A stretch of 64,000 nucleotides of DNA. It comes from Shewanella metallivivens. Lineage in GTDB: Bacteria > Pseudomonadota > Gammaproteobacteria > Enterobacterales > Shewanellaceae. The stretch covers positions 959,753-1,023,752 of the forward strand of contig NZ_JAQQPZ010000013.1 of NCBI RefSeq assembly GCF_028750675.1, in the 5' to 3' direction. Shown here piece by piece: positions 9,004 to 19,486 of this stretch. Position 1 is the stretch's first letter; every line of letters starts with the position of its first letter. Under the pieces are notes generated by a model. The model saw only the letters and a program-made list of their open reading frames with translations, made no database searches and was not told the origin of the DNA. The position numbers and the translations under genes are program-made.

Positions 9004-12000
9004 ATGGCTCGCTTTTTTATTGATCGCCCAATTTTTGCCTGGGTGATCGCAATATTAATTATGCTTGCAGGTGTGTTAGCCATTAAAGGCCTACCCATTG
9101 CCCAGTATCCGAGTATTGCGCCGCCAACGGTTGTGATCAGTGCATATTATCCGGGTGCATCTGCCAAAACTATGGAAGACACGGTAACCCAGGTGATTGA
9201 GCAGCGTATGACTGGGCTTGATCATTTACGTTATATTTCGTCCACCAGTGACAGCTTTGGTAATGCTTCAATTACCTTAACCTTTAATGCTGAAGCAGAT
9301 CCCGATATTGCTCAAGTACAGGTGCAAAACAAACTGCAAGCTGCAACGCCGTTATTGCCTGCTGAAGTACAGCAACAGGGGGTGACGGTTAACAAGTCGA
9401 CGTCAGGTTTTTTGATGGTGCTTGGTTTTGTGTCTGAAGATGGCTCAATGGGTAAAAGCGATATTGCAGACTATGTAGCGGCCAATATTCAAGACCCAAT
9501 GAGCCGTGTTGCAGGTATGGGGGAAATCACACTTTTTGGTGCCCAGTATGCGATGCGTATATGGCTAGACCCACTAAAGTTAACCCAGTACAACTTAACC
9601 AGTATTGATGTCACTGCGGCGATTAGTGAGCAAAATGCGCAAATTTCGACGGGTCAATTAGGTGGTGCGCCATCAGTTGCAGGGCAGGAGCTTAACGCGA
9701 CAATCACTGCGCAAAGTCGTTTGCAAACCCCTGAACAATTTAGACGTATTATCCTAAAATCGGATTCTTCTGGTGCGAATGTGTATCTTGAAGATGTGGC
9801 AAAAGTCGAATTGGGCGCAGAAAGCTACGCGGTTGATTCTTACTACAACGGAATGCCTGCTTCTGGTTTAGCATTTAGTTTAGCCACCGGTGCCAATGCG
9901 CTTGATACCGCTGAAGGGATTAAAGCCAAAATTAATGAGATGAAGGCGTTTTTCCCGCAAGGGCTTAAAGTGGTTTATCCCTACGACACTACGCCATTTG
10001 TTGAACAGTCTATCGAAGGTGTTGTGCATACATTATTAGAAGCCATTGTGTTGGTGTTTTTAATTATGTATCTGTTTTTGCAAAACTTTAGGGCTACGTT
10101 AATTCCCACTATTGCGGTTCCTGTGGTATTGCTTGGCACCTTTGCTGTGTTATCGGCATCTGGCTTTACCATTAATACCTTAACCATGTTTGCCATGGTT
10201 TTGGCCATTGGTTTGCTGGTGGACGACGCCATTGTGGTGGTGGAAAACGTTGAGCGGGTCATGTCTGAAGAGGGCTTAAGTCCGCTAGAAGCTACCCGCA
10301 AGTCGATGGACCAAATCACCAGTGCCCTGGTGGGTATTGGCTTAACCCTGTCTGCGGTGTTTGTGCCTATGGCATTTATGTCGGGGTCGACAGGGGTTAT
10401 TTACCGCCAGTTCTCCATTACCATTGTATCGGCAATGGCCTTGTCAGTGTTTGTGGCAATTGTGTTAACACCGGCATTATGTGCCACCATGTTAAAACCG
10501 ATTAAAAAAGGTCATACCCACGCAGACACCGGGTTCTTTGGTTGGTTTAACCGTAAGTTTGATGCAATGACCTCGCGTTATGAGTCGAGCGTTGGCAGTA
10601 TTTTAAAACGCTCATTCCGTGTGATGTTAATTTACATTGGTTTAGTGATTGCGGTGGGTTGGATCTTCTTACGTATGCCAACGGCATTTTTACCCGATGA
10701 AGACCAAGGTATCTTATTTACGCAGGCTATTTTGCCCACAAACGCAACTCAGGAAAGCACTGTTAACGTACTTAAAGAGATTAATGACTATTACCTCACT
10801 GAGGAAAAAGACATCGTTAATTCTGTATTTACCGTAGCAGGTTTTAGTTTTGCCGGTTCAGGCCAAAATATGGGGCTTGCGTTTGTGGGCTTAAAAGATT
10901 GGTCTACTCGTGAAGCACCAGGCGAAGATGTGCAATCGTTAGCTGGGCGTGCAATGGGGCGCTTTATGCAAATTAAAGAAGCATTTGTATTTGCATTTGT
11001 GCCCCCCTCGGTGATTGAGCTCGGTAACGCTACTGGCTTTGATGTGTACTTAAAAGACTTAAATGGCCAAGGTCATGACAAACTGATTGAGGCACGTAAT
11101 CAGTTGCTAGGTATGGCCTCACAAAACCCTAACTTAGTGGGGGTAAGACCTAACGGCCAAGAAGATGCGCCGATGTACCATATTAATATCGATCATGCCA
11201 AACTGCGTGCATTAGACATTGATATTAATAACGTTAATAGCGTGATGGCGACGGCGTTGGGTGGCTCTTATGTGAATGATTTTATTGACCGTGGCCGGGT
11301 TAAAAAGGTGTACGTGCAAGGTGAAGCAAAATACCGTATGCAGCCAAGCGACCTAGACACCTGGTATGTGCGTAACAGCCTTGGTGAGATGGTACCGTTT
11401 TCGGCGTTTTCTTCGGGTGAGTGGCAAATAGGATCGCCGCAACTACAGCGTTTTAATGGTGTGCCAGCGGTTAATATTCAAGGCGCCACCGCACAAGGCT
11501 TCAGTACTGGTGCCGCGATGGACGCGCTAGAAGAAATGGCCAAACAATTGCCGCCAGGCTTTGGTTTAGAGTGGAATGGGTTGTCGTACGAAGAACGGTT
11601 GTCTGGCAACCAAGCTCCGAGCCTATACGCACTGTCTATCTTGATTGTATTCTTGGTACTTGCGGCATTGTACGAGAGTTGGTCGGTGCCGTTATCGGTT
11701 ATTCTGGTGGTGCCACTGGGTATTATTGGTGCATTGCTCGCCATGAATGGCCGTGGTTTACCTAACGACGTATTCTTCCAGGTCGGCTTATTAACCACAG
11801 TTGGGTTGGCAACTAAAAACGCCATCTTGATTGTTGAGTTTGCTAAAGAATACTTTGAGAAAGGCTCGGGCTTAATTGAGGCAACACTGCATGCAGTGAG
11901 AGTACGTTTACGCCCAATTTTAATGACGTCATTGGCCTTTGGTTTAGGTGTAGTGCCATTAGCCATTAGTTCTGGTGTTGGCTCTGGCAGTCAAAATGCC

Positions 12001-12159
12001 ATCGGTACTGCTGTACTGGGCGGGATGATGTCATCGACATTCCTGGGTATTTTCTTTGTGCCGTTATTCTTTGTGGTGGTTGAACGCATCTTTAGTAAGC
12101 GTGAAAAAATAACCGAAGCAGAGCATGAGCAAATCGATAATGATAGAAAGTCGATATAA
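9004..12159 (+). CDS. RND multidrug efflux transporter (AcrB/MexB-like, HAE1)
   Basis: A 1051-residue proton-driven pump, full length for the family. The N-terminus ([17 protein letters not shown]), the TM4 proton-relay Asp pair in [14 protein letters not shown] (near residue 406) and the TM10 Lys in [16 protein letters not shown] (near 937) are intact, with two large periplasmic loops between TM1-2 and TM7-8. It exports hydrophobic or amphiphilic compounds across both membranes with the 7843 adaptor. No local regulator is obvious; the TetR gene upstream is adjacent to a different promoter. Confidence 0.96.
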   Translation: MARFFIDRPIFAWVIAILIMLAGVLAIKGLPIAQYPSIAPPTVVISAYYPGASAKTMEDTVTQVIEQRMTGLDHLRYISSTSDSFGNASITLTFNAEADPDIAQVQVQNKLQAATPLLPAEVQQQGVTVNKSTSGFLMVLGFVSEDGSMGKSDIADYVAANIQDPMSRVAGMGEITLFGAQYAMRIWLDPLKLTQYNLTSIDVTAAISEQNAQISTGQLGGAPSVAGQELNATITAQSRLQTPEQFRRIILKSDSSGANVYLEDVAKVELGAESYAVDSYYNGMPASGLAFSLATGANALDTAEGIKAKINEMKAFFPQGLKVVYPYDTTPFVEQSIEGVVHTLLEAIVLVFLIMYLFLQNFRATLIPTIAVPVVLLGTFAVLSASGFTINTLTMFAMVLAIGLLVDDAIVVVENVERVMSEEGLSPLEATRKSMDQITSALVGIGLTLSAVFVPMAFMSGSTGVIYRQFSITIVSAMALSVFVAIVLTPALCATMLKPIKKGHTHADTGFFGWFNRKFDAMTSRYESSVGSILKRSFRVMLIYIGLVIAVGWIFLRMPTAFLPDEDQGILFTQAILPTNATQESTVNVLKEINDYYLTEEKDIVNSVFTVAGFSFAGSGQNMGLAFVGLKDWSTREAPGEDVQSLAGRAMGRFMQIKEAFVFAFVPPSVIELGNATGFDVYLKDLNGQGHDKLIEARNQLLGMASQNPNLVGVRPNGQEDAPMYHINIDHAKLRALDIDINNVNSVMATALGGSYVNDFIDRGRVKKVYVQGEAKYRMQPSDLDTWYVRNSLGEMVPFSAFSSGEWQIGSPQLQRFNGVPAVNIQGATAQGFSTGAAMDALEEMAKQLPPGFGLEWNGLSYEERLSGNQAPSLYALSILIVFLVLAALYESWSVPLSVILVVPLGIIGALLAMNGRGLPNDVFFQVGLLTTVGLATKNAILIVEFAKEYFEKGSGLIEATLHAVRVRLRPILMTSLAFGLGVVPLAISSGVGSGSQNAIGTAVLGGMMSSTFLGIFFVPLFFVVVERIFSKREKITEAEHEQIDNDRKSI

Positions 12160-12175
12160 TCACTGAACCGTGTTT

Positions 12176-12203
12176 AAAAGCCCAGTTAATCTGGGCTTTT
12201 TTG
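12176..12203 (+). terminator. Intrinsic terminator of the RND operon
   Basis: Stem AAGCCCAG / CTGGGCTT (loop TTAAT) followed by T6, directly after the pump gene. Confidence 0.88.
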
Positions 12204-12597
12204 TGTCTGTAGCCATAGACTTTTCTGCAGTGATTTGGTCAAAAAAGGATGTAGCACGTAAAACCCAGTTTAACGGCAATTAAATGATACTTAAATCTTG
12301 CTAATTGACTATTTTTAAAAGACTAAACTTAAATTGTGTTTAAAAAACACCCTAAGCGGTTTTGCTTTAGGTTATTGAAAAATTTACTGATTAAAAAACT
12401 ACTTGTGTAAATATCATCCAGGTACTCTTCTGTGTTTGTGTTATGATTAAGATCTTAATTAAAACAGATTTTTAACATCTATTTGTCCTAACTAAACACC
12501 TTTGTGGTTATTTTTTAACGAAGAGATTGTTGATAAAGATGAACTTTTGATTAAATAATGATTATGATAGTGAATAACAATAATAAAGGATGTCACC
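12204..12597. other. AT-rich intergenic region
   Basis: About 390 bases with no supported gene. A 14-base perfect palindrome, ATTAAGATCTTAAT (12446-12459), lies near the middle; I cannot assign it. AAAGGATG before 12598 is the ribosome site of the next gene. Confidence 0.45.
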
Positions 12598-13137
12598 ATG
12601 CAGGCGCTGTTACTTAGCCTCACTTTAGCTGCTATTCTGGCTTATCTATGGTATGCCAGTTTACTTAAAAAACGCACTTCAGCCATTGAAGCGCTAAAAG
12701 TGATCGACTCAAAAATCGATAGACGATTAACGCTGTTTACCGAATTATGTCGTGAAAGACAGTCATATCAACATCCCTTAACCGCTGAACAGCAAGCGCA
12801 ACTTGCCCACTTAAAACACATACAACCCCAGCATGATTGGAACCAACCCATTGAAGAGTCAAATGTGGCTGGTGGCTCATTGTCAGTGTCTATTGCCGCC
12901 TGGCAACAAATCGATCAAGGGTTAGAGTCACTGCTGTCGACGGTAAATAAAGACAAGCTATGCACTGAACAATTGGCCGAGTATTTACAGCTTGAACTTG
13001 ATTTTGTACATGCCGAAGATTTTTATCGCAAAGCCGTGGATGAGTTAAACAGTGGGGTAAAAATTTTTCCTGGGTCGGCAGTGGCAAAATTTGCGCGGAT
13101 TGCCCCGATGCCCATTTTTGACCAAGTGCAGGAATAA
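12598..13137 (+). CDS. LemA-like membrane protein
   Basis: A 179-residue protein with one N-terminal membrane helix (residues 2-20) and a helical cytoplasmic or periplasmic body. The end (FYRKAVDELNSGVKIFPGSAVAKF then APMPIF) follows the LemA pattern of Tyr/Phe, Asn and FP-x-x-x-x-A. Residues 60-100 are shorter and more divergent than in typical LemA. Function of the family is unclear. It ends four bases before the transglycosylase gene, so the two are probably co-expressed. Confidence 0.65.
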   Translation: MQALLLSLTLAAILAYLWYASLLKKRTSAIEALKVIDSKIDRRLTLFTELCRERQSYQHPLTAEQQAQLAHLKHIQPQHDWNQPIEESNVAGGSLSVSIAAWQQIDQGLESLLSTVNKDKLCTEQLAEYLQLELDFVHAEDFYRKAVDELNSGVKIFPGSAVAKFARIAPMPIFDQVQE

Positions 13138-13141
13138 GCCC

Positions 13142-14092
13142 ATGTTATGGCGTAATAGTTTGGCGCTTTTACTTACCGGCACTGTGTTGCTGGGAATAAC
13201 CGCAGAAGCCAAACAAGTGGTTTATCCTGAGGTTGAAGATGTCGTTAAACCGAAAATTAAAGCCAAATACATTGAAGAACGGCCTGAGCAAAAAACGCAA
13301 CGCTCATTACAGCCATCAGCCGTAAGCGAACCCGCGCTTGAGCATGTTAATGCGATTGAACAGCCCCCTGTTACGTCGCTCAATGATCAGCTTGTACTCG
13401 ATAATAGCTATGTTAATGATACTTCTAGACCTCGCACCTTAACCAACGACTATCCGCTAAAAAAATCCTCAACAACACCAAATAAACTCAGAGTTAAAGC
13501 GCAATATTCTGAAAACGGTATTGTGAGCGATCTTGGCGTTGAAAAACGTAAAGTGTACCAATATAAGCAAGCTAACGGGATTATGGTATTTAGTGATCAG
13601 CAACCGTTAGATGCCGACTATCAAGTGTTGTTGTACGAGTGCTTTGCCTGCCGACCAGACTCCACCATCGACTGGTATAAAATCCCTTTATTTACGTCGC
13701 ACTTTGCTACCGATGTGGCGTTAGCCGCACACAGATATCAGTTAGACCCGGCATTAATTAGAGCCGTGATTCATGCAGAGTCGGCGTTTAAGCCTGGCGC
13801 CGTTTCAAAAGCGGGTGCCAAAGGTTTAATGCAATTAATGCCCGGCACCGCCAGTGATATGGGCGTAGACAATCCATTAAATGCCCAGCAAAATATTCGT
13901 GGTGGTAGCCGTTATTTAGCACAGCTATTAGCCCAATTTAATGGTGATTTAGACCTAGCGTGCGCCGCGTACAATGCTGGCCCAAGCACCGTCACCCAAT
14001 ACCGTGGCATTCCGCCATACCCAGAAACTCAAGCTTATGTGAAGCGCGTAAAAATATTATTCAAACGCTACCAAAAAGCATTAGCCAGTTAA
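13142..14092 (+). CDS. Secreted lytic transglycosylase (SLT domain)
   Basis: A 316-residue periplasmic protein: signal peptide (residues 1-22), a Lys/Pro/Ser-rich linker, a DUF4124-like strand segment (KVYQYKQANGIMVFSDQ), and a C-terminal SLT domain from about residue 195. The catalytic Glu is in AVIHAESAFKPGA (near 213), followed by AKGLMQLMPGTASDMGV, GGSRYLAQLL and AAYNAGPSTV. It cleaves peptidoglycan to give 1,6-anhydromuropeptides. The ATG at 13142 is chosen since it gives a clean signal peptide; the reading from 13091 overlaps the previous gene. Confidence 0.92.
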   Translation: MLWRNSLALLLTGTVLLGITAEAKQVVYPEVEDVVKPKIKAKYIEERPEQKTQRSLQPSAVSEPALEHVNAIEQPPVTSLNDQLVLDNSYVNDTSRPRTLTNDYPLKKSSTTPNKLRVKAQYSENGIVSDLGVEKRKVYQYKQANGIMVFSDQQPLDADYQVLLYECFACRPDSTIDWYKIPLFTSHFATDVALAAHRYQLDPALIRAVIHAESAFKPGAVSKAGAKGLMQLMPGTASDMGVDNPLNAQQNIRGGSRYLAQLLAQFNGDLDLACAAYNAGPSTVTQYRGIPPYPETQAYVKRVKILFKRYQKALAS

Positions 14093-14102
14093 TCGAGGTC
14101 AT

Positions 14103-15539
14103 ATGAAATATCTTATCCACAAAGCAGCGCCAAAGCGCGTCAAACTCAGCCCTAAGAGCGGTTACTGTTTAGCGGGCCTAGCAGGGTTATTAATTCTAGG
14201 TGCGGCCACGGTTCCTGCTATGGCGGCAACCCCAGCAACATCAGTTGCACCATCGCAAGAAGACATGCGCTTATACGACATTGCTAATGCGCCACAAGCA
14301 CAGCGCATTGAGCAAGATATTCGTACCCTGGTTGATTTTGGTACTCGTCATACCTTATCTGACACGCAGTCAGACACCCAGGGTATTGGCGCAGCAAGAC
14401 GCTGGATAGAAGCCGAGTTTAAGCGAATTTCAACACAGTGTGGTGGCTGTTTAGAGGTTGTTACCGTAGCCAAAACGGTTGAAGGCAAGCGTATCGCCAA
14501 GCCAACAGAAGTGGTCAACGTTATCGCGATTCAGCGCGGTAAAACAGATCCTAAGCGTGTGGTGATGATGAGCGGTGATATTGATTCGCGTGTTACCGAC
14601 GTGCTGGATGCCACTTCTATTTCACCAGGCGCAAACGACAATGCCTCCGGTGTGGCAGGCGCATTAGAAGCTGCACGGGTGTTATCTCAATATCAGTTTA
14701 ACGGCACCATAGTGTACGCGGCCTTGTCGGGTGAAGAACAAGGCTTATACGGCGGCAATATTTTAGCCGACTATGCCAAAGCACAAGGCTGGCAAGTGCA
14801 GGCTGTGCTCAATAACGACATGATCGGCAACATTGCCGGCATTAATGGCGTGGTCAATAACAGCAGTGTGCGAGTGTTTTCGGAAGGTGTGCGCTTTGCC
14901 GAAACCGCCGACGAAGCAAAAGAGCGTTATTTTAGTGGTGGGGAGAACGATTCTGCCTCACGTAATTTAGCCCGTAAAATTAAATCATTAGCCGACCAGT
15001 ACATGACGAACCTTGACGTCATGTTAGTGTATCGCCTCGACCGATTTGGCCGTGGTGGGCACCATTTACCGTTTAATCAAGCCGGTTTACCAGCGGTGCG
15101 CATTATGGAAACCAACGAGCATTACGACCGCCAACATCAAGATATTCGGGTTGAAAACGGCATTGCTTACGGTGATGTGATTGAAGGGGTCGATTTTGAC
15201 TTTACCGCCAAACTCACCGCATTAAATGCAATTAGTTTAGCCGCACAGGCGTGGGCACCAGCGCCGCCAACTAAGGTGAGCATTGAAGGTCAGGTGTCAC
15301 CCAGTACTACGCTAAGTTGGCAAAAAAGCACTGATGACACGGTAGTAGGTTATCGGGTGTATTGGCGCTCAACGACCGCGCCAGAGTGGACTCACAGCCG
15401 CTATGTGGGCAAGGTTGATAGGTTTACTTTAGATAACCTAGTGATTGATAATTATTTATTTGGCGTGGCAAGTGTTGCTGCTAATGGCAATGTTAGCCCG
15501 GTGGTATTCCCTGGGGCGGCAGGCGCGTTTTTTAAGTAA
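14103..15539 (+). CDS. Secreted M28-family zinc peptidase with fibronectin-like C-terminus
   Basis: A 478-residue exported protein with a signal peptide after a positively charged N-terminus (cleavage near AMAA, residue ~42). The M28 core shows GANDNASG, SGEEQGLYGG, NNDMIGN and GGHHLPF...ETNEHYDRQH, giving most zinc ligands. The first ligand position, usually His in G-H-x-D-S, reads SGDIDSR here, so Asp replaces His. Residues ~390-475 form a fibronectin-III-like domain (VSIEGQVSPSTTLSWQKSTDD). It probably removes N-terminal amino acids from peptides outside the cytoplasm. Ends at a bidirectional terminator shared with rlmJ. Confidence 0.88.
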   Translation: MKYLIHKAAPKRVKLSPKSGYCLAGLAGLLILGAATVPAMAATPATSVAPSQEDMRLYDIANAPQAQRIEQDIRTLVDFGTRHTLSDTQSDTQGIGAARRWIEAEFKRISTQCGGCLEVVTVAKTVEGKRIAKPTEVVNVIAIQRGKTDPKRVVMMSGDIDSRVTDVLDATSISPGANDNASGVAGALEAARVLSQYQFNGTIVYAALSGEEQGLYGGNILADYAKAQGWQVQAVLNNDMIGNIAGINGVVNNSSVRVFSEGVRFAETADEAKERYFSGGENDSASRNLARKIKSLADQYMTNLDVMLVYRLDRFGRGGHHLPFNQAGLPAVRIMETNEHYDRQHQDIRVENGIAYGDVIEGVDFDFTAKLTALNAISLAAQAWAPAPPTKVSIEGQVSPSTTLSWQKSTDDTVVGYRVYWRSTTAPEWTHSRYVGKVDRFTLDNLVIDNYLFGVASVAANGNVSPVVFPGAAGAFFK

Positions 15540-15556
15540 TGATTTAAGTTCGCTAT

Positions 15557-15596
15557 AAAAAAGCCCGGCGCATCAATATGCGCCGGGCTTTTTATT
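15557..15596. terminator. Bidirectional terminator between M28 peptidase and rlmJ
   Basis: Stem AAGCCCGGCGCAT / ATGCGCCGGGCTT (15561-15590) with A's before and T's after, between two convergent genes. Confidence 0.92.
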
Positions 15597-15617
15597 ATCT
15601 TGTAAGGGGTCATGCGG

Positions 15618-16463
15618 CTACTCGCCAACTTCCCATTTTACTGTTGTGTAACCGTCGGCATGGCCCAATAATGGCGCTAAATACTCGAGTGCTTCTTTGG
15701 CCATAACATCCATTTGCCAAGGCGGATTGATAATCCATAAACCCGCAGCTGTCATGCCAAATTCATCGCTATCGGCATGAATGGCTTGCTCAATACGCAG
15801 TTGTTTTTTAATGCCGCTATTTTTAAGCAGTGTCAGCATGGCTTCTGTTTGCTCGCGTTTTACCACCGGATACCACAACATAAAAATACCCGTAGCAAAG
15901 CGTTTGTGCGCTTTAATCAGTGTGTGTGCAACATCAATATAATCGGTTTTAATTTCATAACTTGGGTCAATTAAAATCACCCCACGGCGCTCTAAAGGCG
16001 GCACGGCAGCAATTAATCCGGCTAAACCATCGTTGTTAATCACTTTTACTTGTTTGTCTTGAATAAAGTAACTTTCAAGTAACTCATGGTCGGTTGTGTG
16101 TAGCTCGTGCAATACCATGCGATCTTGCGGACGTAATTCTACATCTACAAATGCAGGCGAGCCTGGATACACTCTAAGCTCACCGTCATATTCAGCATTA
16201 AAGTGGCGTACCGCTTCAACATAATCGGCTAAGGCAACAGGCAGGTTTTCATGCTCCCACAGTTTGGCTACGCCCTCTAAATACTCGCCGGTTTTTTGCG
16301 AAAACTCATCCGTTAACGAATACGCGCCAGCGCCTGCATGAGTGTCGATATACACATAAGGTTTTTCTTTTTTCTGCATGGCTTTTAATGCTTGGATTAG
16401 CATTGAATGTTTAAGCACATCGGCATAATTGCCTGCATGGTAACCGTGGCGATAACTAAGCAT
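15618..16463 (-). CDS. rlmJ: 23S rRNA (adenine2030-N6)-methyltransferase
   Basis: A 281-residue methyltransferase. The N-terminus MLSYRHGYHAGNYADVLKH and the SAM loop DTHAGAGAYSL are diagnostic, and the catalytic motif ILIDPSYE is present. RlmJ methylates A2030 of 23S rRNA in the cytoplasm. The ATG at 16463 is chosen because the family begins MLSYRH; four extra codons to 16475 are possible. It is divergent from rsmJ, placing two rRNA methyltransferases back to back. Confidence 0.96.
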   Translation of the reverse strand: MLSYRHGYHAGNYADVLKHSMLIQALKAMQKKEKPYVYIDTHAGAGAYSLTDEFSQKTGEYLEGVAKLWEHENLPVALADYVEAVRHFNAEYDGELRVYPGSPAFVDVELRPQDRMVLHELHTTDHELLESYFIQDKQVKVINNDGLAGLIAAVPPLERRGVILIDPSYEIKTDYIDVAHTLIKAHKRFATGIFMLWYPVVKREQTEAMLTLLKNSGIKKQLRIEQAIHADSDEFGMTAAGLWIINPPWQMDVMAKEALEYLAPLLGHADGYTTVKWEVGE

Positions 16464-16590
16464 GGGCGTTTCCATTAACGAATGAACAGTAAAAACTGTG
16501 TAATACCATCATTATAAGTTTTCTCAGGCGTGAGGTATAGGTATTCACTGGTGATGGCTTTTGGCATAATGAGGTAGTTTTTATTTTGGC

Positions 16591-17367
16591 ATGGTATTTA
16601 TCTTGTTGCAGACACCTATCTTTTTTAATCAGCAGTACCCAACATTGGTGGATATCGCTACTCGCTGGCAACTCGTGTGGGACAAAGACGCCGCATTTGA
16701 ATTGCGCTTTGAGCAAAACTGTTTGAGTTTGTACAAACGAGATGAACCCAAATTAGATGGTATTAACGTTGATTTTGTCTCAGGTGCTGTGGCACACCGG
16801 CGCAAATTTGGTGGTGGGCGCGGGCAGTCTATCGCCAAAGCGGTTGGGTTAAAGCAAGGTGTAACGCCAACGGTTGTCGATGGCACAGCAGGTTTAGGCC
16901 GCGATGCATTTGTATTGGCAAGCCTGGGCTGCAAAGTGATTATGGTTGAGCGCCACCCTGTGGTTGCCGCACTATTAGAAGACGGCCTACGCCGCGCCTA
17001 TGAAGACGCCGAAATTGGCGGATGGATGCAGGATTTGATGAGTCTGTTTCATGGTTCAAGCTTGGATGCATTAGCTGATGCTGCGCAGTCCTCTGGTACT
17101 GAAGTAGACGTAGTGTATTTAGACCCAATGTACCCACATCGCGAAAAGTCAGCCTTAGTCAAAAAAGAAATGCGCGTATTTCAAACCTTAGTGGGTGCCG
17201 ACCTCGACGCCGACGGCTTATTAGCGCCGGCAATGGCATTGGCCACCAAGCGTGTAGTAGTAAAACGCCCCGATTATGCTGAAGATCTTGATGGTGTAAA
17301 ACCGAGTATGGTATTAGCGCAGAAAAAAAATCGCTTTGATGTGTATGTGAAAGCCGCGATGAAATAG
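16591..17367 (+). CDS. rsmJ: 16S rRNA (guanine1516-N2)-methyltransferase
   Basis: A 258-residue protein close to the family length (~250). It has [20 protein letters not shown], the SAM-binding [19 protein letters not shown], the acidic VERHP after strand two, and the catalytic YLDPMYPHR. RsmJ modifies G1516 of 16S rRNA. Its 3' end marks the left border of the accessory island; NERD copy 1 begins 47 bases later. Confidence 0.96.
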   Translation: MVFILLQTPIFFNQQYPTLVDIATRWQLVWDKDAAFELRFEQNCLSLYKRDEPKLDGINVDFVSGAVAHRRKFGGGRGQSIAKAVGLKQGVTPTVVDGTAGLGRDAFVLASLGCKVIMVERHPVVAALLEDGLRRAYEDAEIGGWMQDLMSLFHGSSLDALADAAQSSGTEVDVVYLDPMYPHREKSALVKKEMRVFQTLVGADLDADGLLAPAMALATKRVVVKRPDYAEDLDGVKPSMVLAQKKNRFDVYVKAAMK

Positions 17368-17414
17368 TGGTGTTGAAATAGCAGTGATTAGGCGTTAACA
17401 ATAAGGATGTTGCT

Positions 17415-18188
17415 GTGGATTTAATTGAAATCTTAATGAATGCTGCTCTCAACGTTTGGTATATTTTCCCTATTATTTTATTGACCTATATCACCACAAC
17501 ACCTTGGTTTAAAGGTCTTTGGGGTGAGTTTCAGGTCAATTTGATACTCAAGAGGTTACCGCATAACGAGTATCGCAGACTTAAAAATATTACCCTGCCA
17601 ACAGACAATGGCACCACTCAAATTGATCATATTGTTGTATCTAAATTTGGTGTGTTCATTATTGAAACAAAAAACATGAAAGGGTGGATTTTTGGCTCTG
17701 CTAACCAAAAACTGTGGACACAGAAAATATTTAAATACTCATCTCAATTTCAAAATCCAATCCATCAAAATTATAAGCATCTAAAGACACTAGAAGCGCT
17801 GCTTAATATCAATATTGATGCACTCTTCTCGGTTGTTGTATTTATCGGTGATAGTCAATTTAAAACGGAGGTGCCGGAAAATGTCACTCATGCAAGTGGT
17901 TGCTTATCATATATTCGTTCACACTCTGCTGAACTACTGAATCAACAGCAAGTTTTAGATATCATCAACAATATTGAATCAGGTCGTTTAGCGCGAGGGT
18001 TTTCAACAAACCAAGCCCATAAAGTGCATGTTAAAGAAATCATTAAGCAAAAAAATACCGATAAGCTTTGCACAAAATGTGGATCAGATATGGTGTTACG
18101 TGAAGCTAAAAAAGGCCAAAATGCAGGATCTAAATTTTGGGGCTGTTCAAACTTTCCCAAATGTAGGACAGTGGAGAAACTCAACTAA
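17415..18188 (+). CDS. NERD nuclease-domain membrane protein with zinc ribbon, copy 1
   Basis: A 257-residue protein: one membrane helix (residues 10-28), a NERD domain (GEFQVNLILKRLP, TQIDHIVVSKFGVFIIETKNMKGWIFG) with the D-x-x-x-x ... E-x-K nuclease-like residues, and a C-terminal topoisomerase-type zinc ribbon (CTKCGSDMVL...FWGCSNFPKCR). NERD proteins are suspected DNA-processing enzymes. The GTG start at 17415 follows AAGGA at proper spacing. A nearly identical second copy lies at 23994; identity starts only ~17 bases before the GTG and fades in the zinc-ribbon end, so the unit copied is essentially the ribosome site plus gene. Confidence 0.85.
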   Translation: MDLIEILMNAALNVWYIFPIILLTYITTTPWFKGLWGEFQVNLILKRLPHNEYRRLKNITLPTDNGTTQIDHIVVSKFGVFIIETKNMKGWIFGSANQKLWTQKIFKYSSQFQNPIHQNYKHLKTLEALLNINIDALFSVVVFIGDSQFKTEVPENVTHASGCLSYIRSHSAELLNQQQVLDIINNIESGRLARGFSTNQAHKVHVKEIIKQKNTDKLCTKCGSDMVLREAKKGQNAGSKFWGCSNFPKCRTVEKLN

Positions 18189-18552
18189 ATGTCGGTGTGT
18201 ATTTTAGTAGTCCTTTATGTGCTTTAGTCATACACATCTTGAACTCAAGTTCAGAAATGTGTCACTACAGTGTAAATCATTTATGCCCCATTCCGTGTCA
18301 GTAAGGTATATCAGGGGCAAGGCAATAATCGATCAATGAAAAAGATTGAACATCATCAATCCTACTTTAAAAGATGTAATCAGAACAGATAATTAGCCTA
18401 AAGGTTGTACAAATACCACTACCGAAAAAAAGTAAATTCCTATAACATAAAACATACCGATTAATATGAATATGGCATCGGCCAAGTCCAAAAACCGAGT
18501 TGTGCCTTGCAAACAGCGCAACGCATAAATACTAAAACGTTATAAGGCTAAA
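18189..18552. other. Cassette-island spacer ending in repeat copy 1
   Basis: About 360 bases with no credible gene. Its last 120 bases (18424-18545) are one copy of a repeat that recurs at 19732-19851. The first 235 bases match nothing I recognise. Confidence 0.5.
18424..18545 (+). repeat. 120-bp attC-like repeat, copy 1
   Basis: Begins AAAAAAAGTAAATTCCTATAAC, passes GGCATCGGCCAAGTCC and ends AATACTAAAACGTTATAAGG, eight bases before the ATG at 18553. The end CCTATAAC and the terminal GTTATAAGG are inverted partners. It is roughly 80% identical by eye to 19732-19851. Position right before a gene, inverted ends and a GTTA-type border resemble an attC site, but the core sites do not fit the consensus cleanly. 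Confidence 0.45.
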
Positions 18553-19482
18553 ATGGACAAATTTATGACGGAAAGTAAAAGTAATAATTTTGTAAGAGCC
18601 TTAATTGTCGGCTTAGTCGGTTTCATTGTATGGCTTGTTGCATATAGTTTTCTATCTCTTGAACCAAAAGGAACTATTTCAACGGGGATTATTACACTTA
18701 TAGTTCTACTCGTTGTTATTGTACTAAGTGAGAGTTTTGATAATTTTAGTGTTGGCAAATTACTCACAATGTCTCGTGAGATAAAAGCAAAAGAAAATTC
18801 AATCATTAAGCTTAATTCCGAAAATACTGAGTTAAGAAGAGAGTTAGTTAATGTGGTGACTTCTATCTCACAAAACCAGTCCAGTACAAATATAATTGGG
18901 TTCCCTGATGATTTAGCAAAAAGAATGGGCGTAGAAAAAGCGACTGATGATGAAATTAGCAAGAAGCGAGATGAAGAAAGCGAAGCGTCAACTGAGCGTG
19001 TTCGGCCTGTAAGAAGACGAATAAATCATCAAAAACTTGAAGAAATTGCTTTTTCTAAGTTTCTCTCAAAAAGAAGTCTTACTGAATACGATCTAATGCA
19101 GGAAGCTAAACTCGTTACACAGTTTAGCGGCATAGATGCGGTGAGCAATATTCAACCGATTTACGATGGCTACATTAATACTGGTGAGAGTGAAATTTTC
19201 ATTGAAATAAAAGCCTCTAGAGTTTCATCAATTATGATGAGAGAAAGAGTCTATTTAATGCTCAATAAAATATTTTTATACAATAAAGTAAAAAAAGCTA
19301 ATGCTCACTTAAATTTATTGTTGGTTGATATTGATGGTGAAGATCAAGACCAACGTCGCAGTCAAAGGAATACAGATCGGTTCAAAGAGTTTTTTGAGCC
19401 ATCGATTGTCAATGGTCTTCTGAGAATAGTACCAATAGAGCTTACTGAAGAAGAGATTTCTCAAATTTACATTGAGGAGTAG
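18553..19482 (+). CDS. Two-helix membrane protein with possible PD-(D/E)XK nuclease domain
   Basis: A 309-residue protein of no family I can name. Two membrane helices (about residues 15-33 and 40-58) are followed by a coiled coil (KAKENSIIKLNSENTELRRE), a charged linker and a C-terminal domain (about 160-300). That domain contains IYDGYINTGESEIFIEIKASR, in which Asp and E-I-K have the spacing and strand context of a PD-(D/E)XK nuclease. This is a motif-level reading only. It lies directly behind repeat copy 1 and is followed eight bases after its stop by a VCR-like attC, like a gene cassette. Confidence 0.6.
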   Translation: MDKFMTESKSNNFVRALIVGLVGFIVWLVAYSFLSLEPKGTISTGIITLIVLLVVIVLSESFDNFSVGKLLTMSREIKAKENSIIKLNSENTELRRELVNVVTSISQNQSSTNIIGFPDDLAKRMGVEKATDDEISKKRDEESEASTERVRPVRRRINHQKLEEIAFSKFLSKRSLTEYDLMQEAKLVTQFSGIDAVSNIQPIYDGYINTGESEIFIEIKASRVSSIMMRERVYLMLNKIFLYNKVKKANAHLNLLLVDIDGEDQDQRRSQRNTDRFKEFFEPSIVNGLLRIVPIELTEEEISQIYIEE

Positions 19483-19486
19483 CCGC

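Noticed and set aside
12446..12459. ATTAAGATCTTAAT palindrome as an operator
   Set aside because: It is short, AT-rich and has no matching regulator nearby; chance is likely.
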